Positions 49,227-60,281 of a DNA stretch of 64,000 nt are shown here, in pieces; positions within the stretch are counted from its first letter, which is position 1, and each line of letters starts with the position of its first letter. The notes under the pieces were generated by a model. The model ran no database searches. It saw nothing but the letters and a program-made list of their open reading frames with translations, and was not told the origin of the DNA. A program made the position numbers and the translations under genes. The DNA comes from Tatumella ptyseos ATCC 33301 (lineage in GTDB: Bacteria > Pseudomonadota > Gammaproteobacteria > Enterobacterales > Enterobacteriaceae): NCBI RefSeq assembly GCF_000735525.1, contig NZ_JMPR01000037.1, forward strand, positions 1-64,000. The letters are read 5' to 3'.

Positions 49227-50681
49227 TTAACGTGAAAAATCGAGACCCGGCGGCAGTGTTTCCGGTAATGTTAACTGCGGGCTTTCCAGTGAGGCCATCG
49301 GCCAGGCGCAATAGTCTGCCGCATAAAAAGCGCCGGGACGGTGATTACCGGACGCGCCTACCCCGCCGAAAGGTGCATTACTTGCAGCCCCGGTCAGCGG
49401 TTTATTCCAGTTAACGATCCCTGCCCGCGCCCGTTTTTGCAGCAATAAAAACTGCCGGCGATCCGCTGAGATCAGCCCGCAGGAAAGGCCATAGCGGCTG
49501 CGGTTAGCCAGGGTGATCGCTTGTTCAAAGTCGTCATAACGGATAACGTTCAGTAACGGCCCGAAGACTTCCTCATCCTCCGCCGCTGGCAGACCCGTGA
49601 TATCGATGATCCCCGGATAAATCAACGCAGAGTCCGGGTCCGGCCAGCGCATCCTGAGCAAGACCTCCCCTCCGGCCTGTTCGGTCTGCTGCCAGTGCTG
49701 CCAGATATGAGCGGCCGCGGCGGGTGAGATCACGCTGCCCATAAAGGGTTCAGGCAGGGCATCCCAGGCGGCCGGGACAATTTTTCCGGCGACCTCTGTG
49801 AGCCTGGCGAGAAAACGGTCCCCCTGCGGACCCCGCCTGACCAGCAGGCGGCGGGCACAGGTGCATCGCTGACCGGCGCTGATAAAAGCAGATTGCAGGG
49901 TAATGTTGACCGCGGCATCAATATCCGCAGGATCTTCGACGATCAGTGCATTATTCCCCCCCATCTCCAGCGCCAGAATCACCTCCGGTCGTCCCGCAAA
50001 CTGGCGATGGATCTGATAGCCGGTGGCGGCACTGCCGGTAAAAAGTACCCCGGCCAGCGAAGGCTGCGCCAGTAGTGCCTGCCCCGTTTCTTTACCTCCC
50101 TGGATCAGGTTAATGACCCCGGCGGGGAGTCCGGCTTTCAGCCAGCACTCCAGCGTCAGTTGAGCCGTCGCAGGCGTCAGTTCACTGGGTTTGAATACCA
50201 CGGTATTCCCGGCCAGCAGGGCAGGAATAATATGTCCGTTCGGCAGATGGCCCGGAAAGTTATAGGGGCCGAACACCGCCATCACGCCATGGGGACGGTG
50301 ATGCAAACTGCTGTCCTGCGTTTCGATGTCGCCGGTCCGCTGATGCCATGACCGTACCGAGATGTCGATCTTGTTGATCATGGAGGTCACTTCACTGGCG
50401 GCCTCACGGCGGGGTTTTCCGGTTTCCCTGCCTATGCAGGCGGCCAGCGATTCCTGATGTTTTTCGAGTTCTTTTCCGAAACGGTTAACCACCGCCAGCC
50501 GCTCACTGAATTCCCGTGCGGCCCAGTCGTCGAATACCTCAGCGGCGGCCTGACAGGCCGCGGCAACGTCTTCTTGTGCCGCACAGTGTCCCTGCCAGAT
50601 AACCTCACCGCTGACCGGGTCATATTTTGTCAGAGTGCTACCCCGGCCGGTCAGCCATTGGCCATTGATCAGTAATGTCAT
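49227..50681 (-). CDS. astD: Succinylglutamate-semialdehyde dehydrogenase
   Basis: 484 residues, aldehyde-dehydrogenase superfamily, oxidising succinylglutamate semialdehyde with NAD+. The N-terminus [14 protein letters not shown] and [20 protein letters not shown] match AstD. The catalytic Glu lies in [13 protein letters not shown] and the Cys in [13 protein letters not shown] (near residue 280). The ATG overlaps the astA stop codon (ATGA), so translation of the two is coupled. Confidence 0.96.
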   Translation of the reverse strand: MTLLINGQWLTGRGSTLTKYDPVSGEVIWQGHCAAQEDVAAACQAAAEVFDDWAAREFSERLAVVNRFGKELEKHQESLAACIGRETGKPRREAASEVTSMINKIDISVRSWHQRTGDIETQDSSLHHRPHGVMAVFGPYNFPGHLPNGHIIPALLAGNTVVFKPSELTPATAQLTLECWLKAGLPAGVINLIQGGKETGQALLAQPSLAGVLFTGSAATGYQIHRQFAGRPEVILALEMGGNNALIVEDPADIDAAVNITLQSAFISAGQRCTCARRLLVRRGPQGDRFLARLTEVAGKIVPAAWDALPEPFMGSVISPAAAAHIWQHWQQTEQAGGEVLLRMRWPDPDSALIYPGIIDITGLPAAEDEEVFGPLLNVIRYDDFEQAITLANRSRYGLSCGLISADRRQFLLLQKRARAGIVNWNKPLTGAASNAPFGGVGASGNHRPGAFYAADYCAWPMASLESPQLTLPETLPPGLDFSR

Positions 50682-51709
50682 AAACGGGCTCCTTGCGGGT
50701 TAAGAGAGACTACGCGTACCGGGTCACCGGCAGCTATCTGTAACCGGGCAGCGCAGGCAGGCGGGATCAACAGCGTTTCAGCCTGCGGGTCGACGGGCAG
50801 CAGCATGGCCCGGAAATGGTGGTAGTCCATACCGGCGACCAGACAAAGCGGATGCTGTTCGCCGGGTGTCCCTGTGACGGCAGACATCACCCTGCTCTGA
50901 TTAACCGCACGGATTGCCGGTAACTCACATTCCAGCGTCGGGCCGCCATCAAAAATATCCACATAGTTCTGATAGCGGAACCCTTCAGCTTCCAGTAACG
51001 CCCTGGCCGGTGCCGTCTGCTCATGAACCTTACCTATGACCGCCTGAGCCTCTGCGCTCAGGTAGTGGATATATAGCGGGTGTTTTGGCATCAGCTCTGC
51101 AATAAACGCTTTATGCCCGGTACCGCTGAGAAAATCTGCCCGGCTGAAATCCATCGAAAAAAAATGGCTGCCGACACTGTCCCAGAACGGTGAATTACCG
51201 GCGTCATCGAGTACCCCGCGCATCTCCGCGACGACCTGCGGAGAGAACGCCTCCGGAAAGCAGGCCATAAACAAAAAGCGTGATTTCGACAGCAATTGGC
51301 CGTTCTTACGGATCCGGTAGTCCGGGTCCAGAAATAATGAACAGAGTTCGGTCGCTCCGGTGTGGTCATTACTCAGTGATAATGTCGCCAGCGGATTATA
51401 AATATCCAGCTGGCGTGAGGCATGAACCAGCGACCCTACGCGGTAGTTGTACCAGGGCTCTTCCAGGCCGACCGCGACTTCTATCGCACTGATCCCGGCA
51501 ATCACGCCGTTTTCGGTATCCTCCAGAACAAACACGTATCCCTGCTGCGCCCGGCATCGCTCTCCCTGCCATGTCTCCACTGAGCGCTCAATACGCTCTG
51601 CCAGGGTCTTCTCATCCTGAGGCAGGGACGTCAGCCCCCCACCGGTTTTCTTAGCAAGCCTCATCAGGCCAGCCAGGTCTGCATGGCATACCGGACGGAT
51701 CACCATCAT
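50678..51709 (-). CDS. astA: Arginine N-succinyltransferase
   Basis: 343 residues, first committed enzyme of the ast pathway, transferring succinyl from succinyl-CoA to arginine. The N-terminus [30 protein letters not shown] and blocks such as [19 protein letters not shown] and [12 protein letters not shown] match the AstA family. The ATG overlaps the stop codon of a 44-codon ORF (TGATG), so it is probably translated by coupling with that ORF. In E. coli the gene directly upstream is astC; here it is not. Confidence 0.95.
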   Translation of the reverse strand: MMVIRPVCHADLAGLMRLAKKTGGGLTSLPQDEKTLAERIERSVETWQGERCRAQQGYVFVLEDTENGVIAGISAIEVAVGLEEPWYNYRVGSLVHASRQLDIYNPLATLSLSNDHTGATELCSLFLDPDYRIRKNGQLLSKSRFLFMACFPEAFSPQVVAEMRGVLDDAGNSPFWDSVGSHFFSMDFSRADFLSGTGHKAFIAELMPKHPLYIHYLSAEAQAVIGKVHEQTAPARALLEAEGFRYQNYVDIFDGGPTLECELPAIRAVNQSRVMSAVTGTPGEQHPLCLVAGMDYHHFRAMLLPVDPQAETLLIPPACAARLQIAAGDPVRVVSLNPQGARL

Positions 51710-51843
51710 CAGTCATTCCTCCCTGACAGAACGGAACCGTCGATTGCGGGCAGACGCTTACCGGCCTGGCCCGGCAAGGCAATACCGTCACCGTCCGGAT
51801 ATCTGGCGGAGGTTTCTTCGTTGCGGATAGGGTGTGGTCTCAT
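51709..51843 (-). CDS. Unrecognised 44-aa ORF, first in the ast unit
   Basis: A 44-codon ORF with GGAGA 5 bases before its ATG. Its stop overlaps the astA start (TGATG), and the astA ribosome-binding site (GGGAGGA) lies inside its last codons. It lies between the sigma-54 promoter and astA, the place of astC in E. coli. The product is [20 protein letters not shown] at the N-terminus, then proline/glycine-rich, hydrophilic, with no membrane span. It does not resemble the start or end of AstC that I know. It could be a leader peptide that couples translation, a new small protein, or a remnant left by loss of astC. Confidence 0.55.
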   Translation of the reverse strand: MRPHPIRNEETSARYPDGDGIALPGQAGKRLPAIDGSVLSGRND

Positions 51844-51916
51844 GAGCGTCTCCGGACTGAATATCAAAAACGATTATTTACATGTCAGCCTCAGACAGGC
51901 TGGATTCAGTACAGAT

Positions 51917-51932
51917 TGCAGTTAACGTGCCA
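51917..51932 (-). promoter_or_regulatory. sigma-54 promoter of the ast unit
   Basis: On the minus strand TGGCACG-TTAA-CTGCA matches the -24/-12 consensus TGGCACG-N4-TTGCA with a single mismatch and exact spacing. Transcription would begin near 51905, about 60 bases before the 44-codon ORF. E. coli astC has an NtrC-dependent sigma-54 promoter in the same relative place. Confidence 0.82.
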
Positions 51933-51996
51933 GAGCGTCATAAAATGCATAAAATTATCAACATTAAAATAAATCAATGGGTTACGTTATTACTGT

Positions 51997-52024
51997 ATTC
52001 ACTTTTTATGAATAAAAAATGAAT
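51997..52024. promoter_or_regulatory. Candidate ArgR half-sites upstream of ast
   Basis: ATTCA at 51997 and TGAAT at 52009 and 52020, spaced 11-12 bases apart on one face of the helix, resemble ARG-box half-sites. They lie between the NtrC-like enhancer and the sigma-54 promoter; ArgR activates the E. coli ast operon. The order of the half-sites is not the standard TGAAT-N4-ATTCA, so this is tentative. Confidence 0.3.
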
Positions 52025-52139
52025 AGTACGATGACGGGATAAGACAGGCCGAGCGGAGAAGAGCAGATTTATGCAAAAAAAGGAAAAATTATTTATTTGC
52101 TGATTTTTATCACTTTCAGGAATAAAAAATACCGGACAG

Positions 52140-52156
52140 CGCACCTTTCAGGTGCA
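52140..52156. promoter_or_regulatory. NtrC-like enhancer site
   Basis: CGCACC-TTTCA-GGTGCA has the 6-5-6 layout of NtrC sites (TGCACC-N5-GGTGCA), with one mismatch. It is about 210 bases upstream of the sigma-54 promoter, a usual distance for an NtrC enhancer with DNA looping. Confidence 0.65.
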
Positions 52157-52327
52157 GGTGGCTGCCTTCCCCGGCAAACAGTGAACCAAAACAGTGCGAC
52201 CGCCCACACTATAAACACACAGGCCCCCCGCCGCTGGCTGGCAGCGGGAACGAAAACGGACAGATTTGCAGTACAGATAGCGGATTGAGATCGGGCCACC
52301 GGCCGGTAGCGATCCGCTCACTACGGC

Positions 52328-53752
52328 TCAAGGTGCCATCAGATCATACTGTTCAGGATTGACCGTATCATCCAGTTGCATAGGCGGGGTCAGCTTCAGC
52401 GTAATGGTATTAGACGTCACCGTATTATGATTATTCGTTACCGTAACAGCGAGGTGATATTCATTCGTCGCCTGCGGGTCATTATTCCAGGCCGGCATAA
52501 TAATGCTCCAGCCCCGGGTCCCTGTGGCATCCGCTGGTGGTGTCAGGCTGAGCGCACGGGTATCGCCTTCCCAGTGGATCGATGTGATGTTTTTATCCGG
52601 TGTCACCTGCAATTTCAGCATCAGGCTCTCCCCTGCGGATAACTGCCAGGGAGGGGTTGCGAGGAACACACTCAGTGAACTGCGTTTACGATAACTCAGT
52701 ACCGGGCTGTTATTACGACTGACAACATCAAACCGGCTGCCCCGAAGTGAACGGGCCGCCGCCACCGCATCCGGTGACAGTTGCTCACGTAGCGACTCGC
52801 CAAAATGGTAATTAAACTTCAGACCAAACAGATCCTGGCTCTCGCCACCGGTTCCCGTTTTATGGCTGGCCGAAAACGTTACCAGCGGTACCGGCGTATA
52901 GGTGACCCCCAGCGAAAGCGCGGAAGGATTATGGTAATAGTTACCACTATCGAAGGCATCGATATTATCCCCCAGATATTGCTGCCAGCTTACCGTGACG
53001 CCGAGTTGCCGGTAAAAGGGCAGATATCCCTGACTGTTAATATCATAACCGCGTGCCATTCGGGCCATCTGTGTGGCATTGACATCACGCCAGCCGGACA
53101 GTGGCTGATAGTAGTTTGCAGAAAAACGGAGAAAACTTCCCCAGGCTTCCGAACCGACTGAGGCCCGGTTCAGCGCCTTATTAAACAGGTGATCGAGGAA
53201 GGCATTATAACCAAACAGCCAGTCACCGGCTCCCCAGCGCTGTCCCAGTCCGACACTGCCTGTCGTCCCGGGTGAGCTGTCGCTGAGTACCACTTCACTG
53301 AATGTCAGGTAGCGATCATTTTCTGCCAGCGGGCTAAGCAGTGAGGCTGAAGTTCCGTCAAAATTCCCGTCGATATCCACATTCAGATCCACACTGGCAT
53401 GACCGTAAGGCGAGAGCAGAGACTGGCTTTCCTGGTTCAGCCGCTTCCCCAATTGGTCGCGGAAATGATCAAACGCCCAGAGTCCGGCGCTATGTCCGAG
53501 ACTGGTATCAGTATCACTATTATTCGCGGCAGCAATAGCCTGAGCAATTTCAGCCAGCTGGCGTGAAAAATCGTTGCTTACCGCACTGCTGCCTAAATCA
53601 GGAAGCTGATCGGCTTCTTTGGCAAAGCGGGCTGCAGAATCATCAAACGGTGTTTCTGAGAGGGTCGGGTCACTGTCAGCCCTGGCAGTGAATTGTGCTG
53701 AAAGAAGCAGTGTGACGAAACAGCAAAGGAGACGGGATCTGTTTAAGGGCAT
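52328..53752 (-). CDS. ychO: YchO, invasin/intimin-like inverse autotransporter
   Basis: 474 residues. A signal peptide (MPLNRSRLLCCFVTLLLSAQ...) ending near ARA is followed by an alpha-helical linker and an intimin/invasin-type beta-barrel (about 130-370, with SVGLGQRWGAGDWLFGYNAF and GYLPFYRQLGVTVSWQQYLG), then a C-terminal Ig-like segment (about 385-470) that may be exported through the barrel. The long upstream extension of the open frame (65 codons) lacks a signal character and was not used. It corresponds to E. coli YchO near the cha genes, a proposed surface factor. No further passenger domains are present, so it is a short family member. Confidence 0.87.
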   Translation of the reverse strand: MPLNRSRLLCCFVTLLLSAQFTARADSDPTLSETPFDDSAARFAKEADQLPDLGSSAVSNDFSRQLAEIAQAIAAANNSDTDTSLGHSAGLWAFDHFRDQLGKRLNQESQSLLSPYGHASVDLNVDIDGNFDGTSASLLSPLAENDRYLTFSEVVLSDSSPGTTGSVGLGQRWGAGDWLFGYNAFLDHLFNKALNRASVGSEAWGSFLRFSANYYQPLSGWRDVNATQMARMARGYDINSQGYLPFYRQLGVTVSWQQYLGDNIDAFDSGNYYHNPSALSLGVTYTPVPLVTFSASHKTGTGGESQDLFGLKFNYHFGESLREQLSPDAVAAARSLRGSRFDVVSRNNSPVLSYRKRSSLSVFLATPPWQLSAGESLMLKLQVTPDKNITSIHWEGDTRALSLTPPADATGTRGWSIIMPAWNNDPQATNEYHLAVTVTNNHNTVTSNTITLKLTPPMQLDDTVNPEQYDLMAP

Positions 53753-53900
53753 AAATAATATTAACAGCTTCCGGTAGAAAGATTCTCTGACGATGAACAA
53801 CCTGAATACTCTGATCAGTGTGAACGCACAGTATATCATAGCCTGCCGGAAGGTATAACGTTCAGCGCAATTCCCGCACAATGAGGCCATCGGCGGCAGG

Positions 53901-54572
53901 TCAGTACGCGTCCTGTTCCGGACAACAGGCTCTGACCTGCGAGGCAAGCATGTTCAGTTTCTCATCCGGTGCACCGAGCGCGGCCAGACTGTTGACCAGT
54001 TCATAAAGGTAGCGGGCATTGGTGCCGAGTGGCCCCCGGGCTGCAGCGATCAGCGGTGCGATAATGGCAGGCGAGTCATCCGGTTCATACAAAGGATGTT
54101 CAGTATTAATGGTAAATACCAGTGCCGTGATCTCACGGCCATTGTCCAGTGTCACTTTCTGCCAGCGCGGGCAGTAACAACCGGTGATCATCTCCCGCTT
54201 CCAGAGTAATTCCAGTTCTGTGGCCCGGGTCGTCTCATTCAGGCGGAACACCAACCCGCGGGTTTGTCCTCCGGCCTTTAAGGCCAGCATACGGCCAGGG
54301 GTACAACCGGTACCCCGCCCGGCAATCAAACGAATACAAAAGGCACGCTGCCAGCCGTCCAGCTGCGCCGGTTGAACTTCACGGTAGTCAAGTACCGGAT
54401 TCCACATCAGTGAACCGTAACCGAAGACCCAAATCGGCTCGCGGGGAGGGAGTTCTGCCAGAAAACGGCTCAGAGAGGCTTTCCGCTGTTCCGTACTCAG
54501 TACCAGATGCGGCTCAATACTGCCAAACGACGACTGGCAATCAGCATTAATCAAAAAATCCCGGGTCAGCAC
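53901..54572 (-). CDS. chaC: Glutathione-specific gamma-glutamylcyclotransferase ChaC
   Basis: 223 residues, ChaC family, splitting glutathione to 5-oxoproline and Cys-Gly. The substrate loop VFGYGSLMWNP lies near residue 50, and the catalytic Glu is expected in the LELLWKREM segment (about 125). The start is GTG, with GGGAGGG upstream. In E. coli chaC follows chaA and chaB on one strand; here it is divergent from chaA and chaB is missing. It is followed 148 bases on by ychO in the same direction. Confidence 0.92.
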   Translation of the reverse strand: MLTRDFLINADCQSSFGSIEPHLVLSTEQRKASLSRFLAELPPREPIWVFGYGSLMWNPVLDYREVQPAQLDGWQRAFCIRLIAGRGTGCTPGRMLALKAGGQTRGLVFRLNETTRATELELLWKREMITGCYCPRWQKVTLDNGREITALVFTINTEHPLYEPDDSPAIIAPLIAAARGPLGTNARYLYELVNSLAALGAPDEKLNMLASQVRACCPEQDAY

Positions 54573-55040
54573 ATTCCCTCCCTTCTCGTTCTGCTTTTTC
54601 AGTGAAACCCGGTGTTATCATTACAGCAAACAGCCAGTTATGTGAAGTGCTTCACAAATAATAACTCTTTATCCTGACAACAAATCAGATTCATTGAACG
54701 TCTTTCCCCGGGTTCTCCCCGAAAAGAAGCCTTAAATGAAAACCTCAACCCGGAACAGAGAGGTTAATCCTATAAAACACAGCAAAACACCAATGAAAGG
54801 TAAACAAACCATAAAATATTATGGGTTAATGATTTATAAAAATTAAGAATAAACAGTCACCTCAGAAGAATATCTCCTGAAAAAGAAGACAACACTGTAA
54901 TAAGGTAAAATACCGTAAAAAAACCTATCAATACTACAGATAAATGATACTATTATTGACAGTTACTATGCCGCATACGTTTTATCCGACAGCCTTACCC
55001 CCTAAGAAGATAGTTCATTTTTAACGCGTGAGGAAACAGA
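54573..55040. other. A/T-rich divergent stretch between chaC and chaA
   Basis: 468 bases without a supportable ORF. 54760-54960 is strongly A/T-rich. A TTGACA at 54956 with TTTTAT 18 bases later is a plausible chaA promoter. No remnant of chaB is visible to me. The A/T-rich part would suit H-NS binding, but that is a guess. Confidence 0.5.
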
Positions 55041-56132
55041 ATGCCAGCGCATGAAAAAACCCGACACACGGAATATTCTCTTATTTTCCCGATAGTGGCA
55101 TTGATCGTACTTTGGTTTTTTAGTCATCAGACTTCATTACCTATTGTGATCGCTATCAACCTGCTGACACTTGTCGCTATCCTGTGCAGCGCTTTCAGCG
55201 TGGTACGTCATGCCGACGTACTGGCACACCGGCTGGGTGAGCCTTTCGGCTCGCTGATCCTGACGCTGTCGGTGGTTATCCTGGAAGTGAGTCTGATTTC
55301 GGCATTAATGGCGACCGGTGGCGCGACTCCGGGCCTGATGCGCGATACGCTGTATTCAATCATTATGATTGTGACCGGCGGGCTGGTCGGTTTTGCTCTG
55401 CTGCTCGGTGGCCGTAAGTTTGCCACCCAATATGTCAACCTCGCGGGCGTAAAGCAGTACCTGATTGCGATTTTCCCGCTGGCCATTCTGGTGCTGGTGT
55501 TTCCGAATGCCTTACCGGGCGGTAACTTCAGCACCGGACAGGCACTGCTTATTGCGCTGGTCTCTGCTGCGATGTATGGCGTTTTCCTGCTGATCCAGAC
55601 GAAAACGCATCAGAGCCTGTTTATCTATGAGCATGAAGATGACAGCGACGACGGTGACCCGCATCACGGCAAGCCCTCTGCCCATAGCAGCGGATGGCAT
55701 GGTCTGTGGCTGGTCATCCACCTGCTGGCGGTGATCAGCGTGACTAAAATGAATGCGCCGGTCCTTGAACAACTGCTGGGCGATTTACACGCACCGCAGC
55801 AGTTTACCGGGTTCCTGATTGCCTTGCTGATCCTCTCTCCTGAAGGGTTAGGCGCGATAAAAGCCGTCCTGGCCAACCAGGTTCAGCGGGCGATGAACCT
55901 TTTCTTCGGGTCGGTACTGGCCACCATCTCGCTGACCGTGCCGGTTGTGACGCTGATATCGGTGATCACCGGTCAGTCGCTGATTTTCGGGCTGGAAGCC
56001 CCGCAGATGATTATCATGTGCAGTGTGTTGCTACTGAGTCAGATTTCCTTTTCTACCGGCCGGACCAATGTTCTTAACGGTGCTGCCCACCTGGCTCTGT
56101 TTGTCGGTTATCTGATTACCGTCATGCTGTAG
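55041..56132 (+). CDS. chaA: Ca2+(Na+,K+)/H+ antiporter ChaA
   Basis: 363 residues of the CaCA superfamily with about 11 membrane spans. The two alpha-repeat motifs are EPFGSLILTLSVVILEVSLI (about residues 70-90) and LSPEGLGAIKAVLANQVQRAMN (about 265-286), each with the acidic residues that bind cations. An acidic/His loop (EHEDDSDDGDPHHGK, about 200) lies between the halves. E. coli ChaA expels Na+, K+ or Ca2+ at alkaline pH. GAGGAAAC precedes the ATG. It converges with kdsA. Confidence 0.95.
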   Translation: MPAHEKTRHTEYSLIFPIVALIVLWFFSHQTSLPIVIAINLLTLVAILCSAFSVVRHADVLAHRLGEPFGSLILTLSVVILEVSLISALMATGGATPGLMRDTLYSIIMIVTGGLVGFALLLGGRKFATQYVNLAGVKQYLIAIFPLAILVLVFPNALPGGNFSTGQALLIALVSAAMYGVFLLIQTKTHQSLFIYEHEDDSDDGDPHHGKPSAHSSGWHGLWLVIHLLAVISVTKMNAPVLEQLLGDLHAPQQFTGFLIALLILSPEGLGAIKAVLANQVQRAMNLFFGSVLATISLTVPVVTLISVITGQSLIFGLEAPQMIIMCSVLLLSQISFSTGRTNVLNGAAHLALFVGYLITVML

Positions 56133-56170
56133 TCCGCTATCGCGTCCGGTACTCCTCCGGAATAACGCAA

Positions 56171-56200
56171 AAAAAACGCTGTCATCTGACAGCGTTTTTT
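56171..56200. terminator. Bidirectional terminator between chaA and kdsA
   Basis: AAAAAACGCTGTCA and TGACAGCGTTTTTT form a perfect 14-bp stem: a strong terminator in both directions for the converging genes. Confidence 0.95.
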
Positions 56201-56216
56201 ATGGCCTCTGACCCGC

Positions 56217-57912
<1,696 letters not shown>

Positions 57913-57914
57913 TA

Positions 57915-58307
57915 TCACACCGCCAGCAGCATTTTTTGTGTTGCCAGGCTGACAATGATCCCGACCATAATCAGTGCCGCGATAAAGGCAACGCCCCTGA
58001 CCGGGAGTGAATACTGGCGACGACCGAAGGCGATAAACCCAAGGCCGATATACAGCACCACGGCAAAAAGCTTCTCAGTCAGCCAGCCGTTGCCTTCGGT
58101 AAACGGATACTGATGGGTGATCAGCACCAGCAGTATGCCGCTCAGTAACAAAAAGGTATCAACGATATGGGGCACTATTTTTACCCAGCGACGATCTGAC
58201 ATGGCAGAATGTGCCGCTTTCCAGTAAAAGCGCAGAATAAAAAGCGCAACAGAGAGAAACACTGTCAGCAGGTGAATAGATTTAACTAACGGAAAAAGAG
58301 TGTACAT
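57915..58307 (-). CDS. sirB2: SirB2 (YchQ), inner-membrane protein
   Basis: 130 residues with four predicted spans, starting MYTLFPLVKSIHLLTVFLSV. SirB family membrane protein of unknown function. Only 1 base separates it from prmC, and its stop codon overlaps the possible GTG of sirB1, so translation is probably coupled along the unit. Confidence 0.93.
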   Translation of the reverse strand: MYTLFPLVKSIHLLTVFLSVALFILRFYWKAAHSAMSDRRWVKIVPHIVDTFLLLSGILLVLITHQYPFTEGNGWLTEKLFAVVLYIGLGFIAFGRRQYSLPVRGVAFIAALIMVGIIVSLATQKMLLAV

Positions 58308-58308
58308 A

Positions 58309-59157
58309 TCAGCTCATTGTAGTCGGTTTAATATACTGTCCATAGGTGACACGGGGATTACCGCCATAATCGGCGCGTGTGCTCACCTGGCGGAACCCGG
58401 CGTCTGTCAGTAATGCTCTGACCGCAGCATCCTGCTGCCAGCCGTGTTCCAGTACCAGCCAGCCTTCGGGAAGGAGCCAGTCGCGGCTCTTATCGATAAT
58501 AATCCGTAAATCTGCCAGTCCCCCCTCATCGGCGACCAGCGCACTCAGAGGTTCAAAACGGACATCCCCTTGCTGCAGATGTTCATCCGTCGCATCGATA
58601 TACGGGGGATTACTGACAATCACGGCAAACCGACTGGCTGTCAGGGCATCAAACCAGTGACTTTGCAGAAACCGGCAATTGGCAAGCGACAGCAGGGCCG
58701 CATTCTCCTGCGCCAGCGCAACGGCTTCCGCAACACGATCCACGCCGGTGACCTGACAATCCCCCCGCTCTTTGCCCAACGCCAGGGCGATAGCACCGGT
58801 CCCGGTCCCCAGGTCAAGCAGCGGCGACGGAGACTCCGGGATAAGTTCAAGCGCAACCTCGACCAGGACTTCCGTGTCCGGGCGGGGGATCAGAGTGCTG
58901 TTATTCACTTTTAGCGGCAGTGACCAGAATTCGCGTTCCCCCAGCAGGTGCGCTACCGGTTCCCCGGCCTGGCGGCGCTGCAACAGCCCCGCCAGCACGG
59001 ATAACTGCGCGTCCGTCAGCCGGGTATCGTCAAACGCGATAATCCAGCTACGGGGTTTGCCGAGCACAAAGCCCAGCAGGATTTCAGCATCCCGTTTCGG
59101 GCTGTCACTCTGAGCTAAAACGGTCCGGCTCTGTGTCAGCCACTCACGTACAAGCAT
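58309..59157 (-). CDS. prmC: Release-factor glutamine methyltransferase PrmC
   Basis: 282 residues. It methylates the Gln of the GGQ motif in RF1 and RF2 using S-adenosylmethionine. The N-terminal five-helix domain (about 1-80) precedes a Rossmann-like domain with the SAM motif LLDLGTGTGAIAL near residue 115 and the catalytic NPPY in VSNPPYID near 183. Its ATG overlaps the prfA stop codon (TAATG), placing the enzyme directly behind its substrate. Confidence 0.97.
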   Translation of the reverse strand: MLVREWLTQSRTVLAQSDSPKRDAEILLGFVLGKPRSWIIAFDDTRLTDAQLSVLAGLLQRRQAGEPVAHLLGEREFWSLPLKVNNSTLIPRPDTEVLVEVALELIPESPSPLLDLGTGTGAIALALGKERGDCQVTGVDRVAEAVALAQENAALLSLANCRFLQSHWFDALTASRFAVIVSNPPYIDATDEHLQQGDVRFEPLSALVADEGGLADLRIIIDKSRDWLLPEGWLVLEHGWQQDAAVRALLTDAGFRQVSTRADYGGNPRVTYGQYIKPTTMS

Positions 59158-60239
59158 TAGTCCTGGCCTGCCAGTGCGGCCAGCTGATCGGCCTGATATT
59201 CCTGAACAATCGGTTCTATCAGGCTATCGAGTTTCCCTTCCATCGTTTCATCCAGACGGTAGATAGTCAGGTTAATACGGTGGTCGGTCACACGGCCCTG
59301 CGGGAAGTTATAGGTGCGGATACGGTCAGAACGATCACCGCTACCCAGCAGGTTACGGCGCGCAGAGGCCTCAGCTTCGTGACGTTTGGCCATTTCAGCG
59401 GCATGAATACGAGCACCCAGCACCGACAATGCTTTCGCTTTGTTTTTATGCTGTGAACGCTCGTCCTGACATTCCACCACGATCCCGGTCGGTAAGTGGG
59501 TGATACGGATGGCTGAATCGGTGGTGTTAACGTGCTGTCCGCCGGCGCCGGAAGAACGGAAGGTATCGATTTTCAGATCCGACGGATTGATTTCCGGTAA
59601 TTCAGCGTCCGGGATTTCCGGCATGATGGCCACCGTGCAGGCAGAGGTATGGATACGCCCCTGTGATTCGGTTTCCGGCACACGCTGTACACGGTGCCCT
59701 CCGGATTCAAATTTCAGTCGTCCGTAAGCCCCCTCACCGACGATTTTGGCGATCACTTCTTTATAACCCCCGTGTTCACCCTCACTGGCGCTGACAATCT
59801 CTACCCGCCAGCGGCGGGTTTCAGCATAACGGCTGTACATACGGAACAAATCACCGGCAAAGAGTGCCGCTTCATCCCCGCCGGTACCGGCACGGACTTC
59901 AACAAAGCACGGACGTTCATCATCAGGATCTTTAGGCAGTAACAGCACCTGCAGATCCTGTTCCAGCTCCAGACTTTGAGCCTTTGCCTGCTGTAATTCA
60001 TCCGAGGCCATTTCCCGCATTTCCGGGTCGTCCAGCATCAGGGTTGCGGTTTCGATATCTTCCTGAACTTGCTGCCACTCACGGAAGCATTTCGTCACAT
60101 CAGTCAGCTGTGAATATTCACGCGATAAGGCCCGGAAACGCTCCTGGTCGGAGATAACGCCGGCATCACCCAGTAACGCTTCCACTTCTTCATGACGTTC
60201 CTGCAGCGCTTCGAGTTTAGCAACAATTGATGTCTTCAT
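59157..60239 (-). CDS. prfA: Peptide chain release factor RF1
   Basis: 360 residues, the same length as E. coli. It reads UAA and UAG stop codons. The GGQ motif lies in [17 protein letters not shown] (near residue 233). The codon-recognition PxT segment is expected near residues 186-190 ([14 protein letters not shown]). The anticodon-like and ribosome-contact helices are complete. It lies between hemA and prmC, with translation coupled to prmC. Confidence 0.98.
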   Translation of the reverse strand: MKTSIVAKLEALQERHEEVEALLGDAGVISDQERFRALSREYSQLTDVTKCFREWQQVQEDIETATLMLDDPEMREMASDELQQAKAQSLELEQDLQVLLLPKDPDDERPCFVEVRAGTGGDEAALFAGDLFRMYSRYAETRRWRVEIVSASEGEHGGYKEVIAKIVGEGAYGRLKFESGGHRVQRVPETESQGRIHTSACTVAIMPEIPDAELPEINPSDLKIDTFRSSGAGGQHVNTTDSAIRITHLPTGIVVECQDERSQHKNKAKALSVLGARIHAAEMAKRHEAEASARRNLLGSGDRSDRIRTYNFPQGRVTDHRINLTIYRLDETMEGKLDSLIEPIVQEYQADQLAALAGQD

Positions 60240-60281
60240 GTATTTGAGGTTTATCCGATAACTGAAAAGGGCAACCCGGCA

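Noticed and set aside
53753-53947. 65-codon N-terminal extension of ychO
   Set aside because: The extension has no signal-peptide character and buries the true signal peptide; the later ATG begins a normal one.
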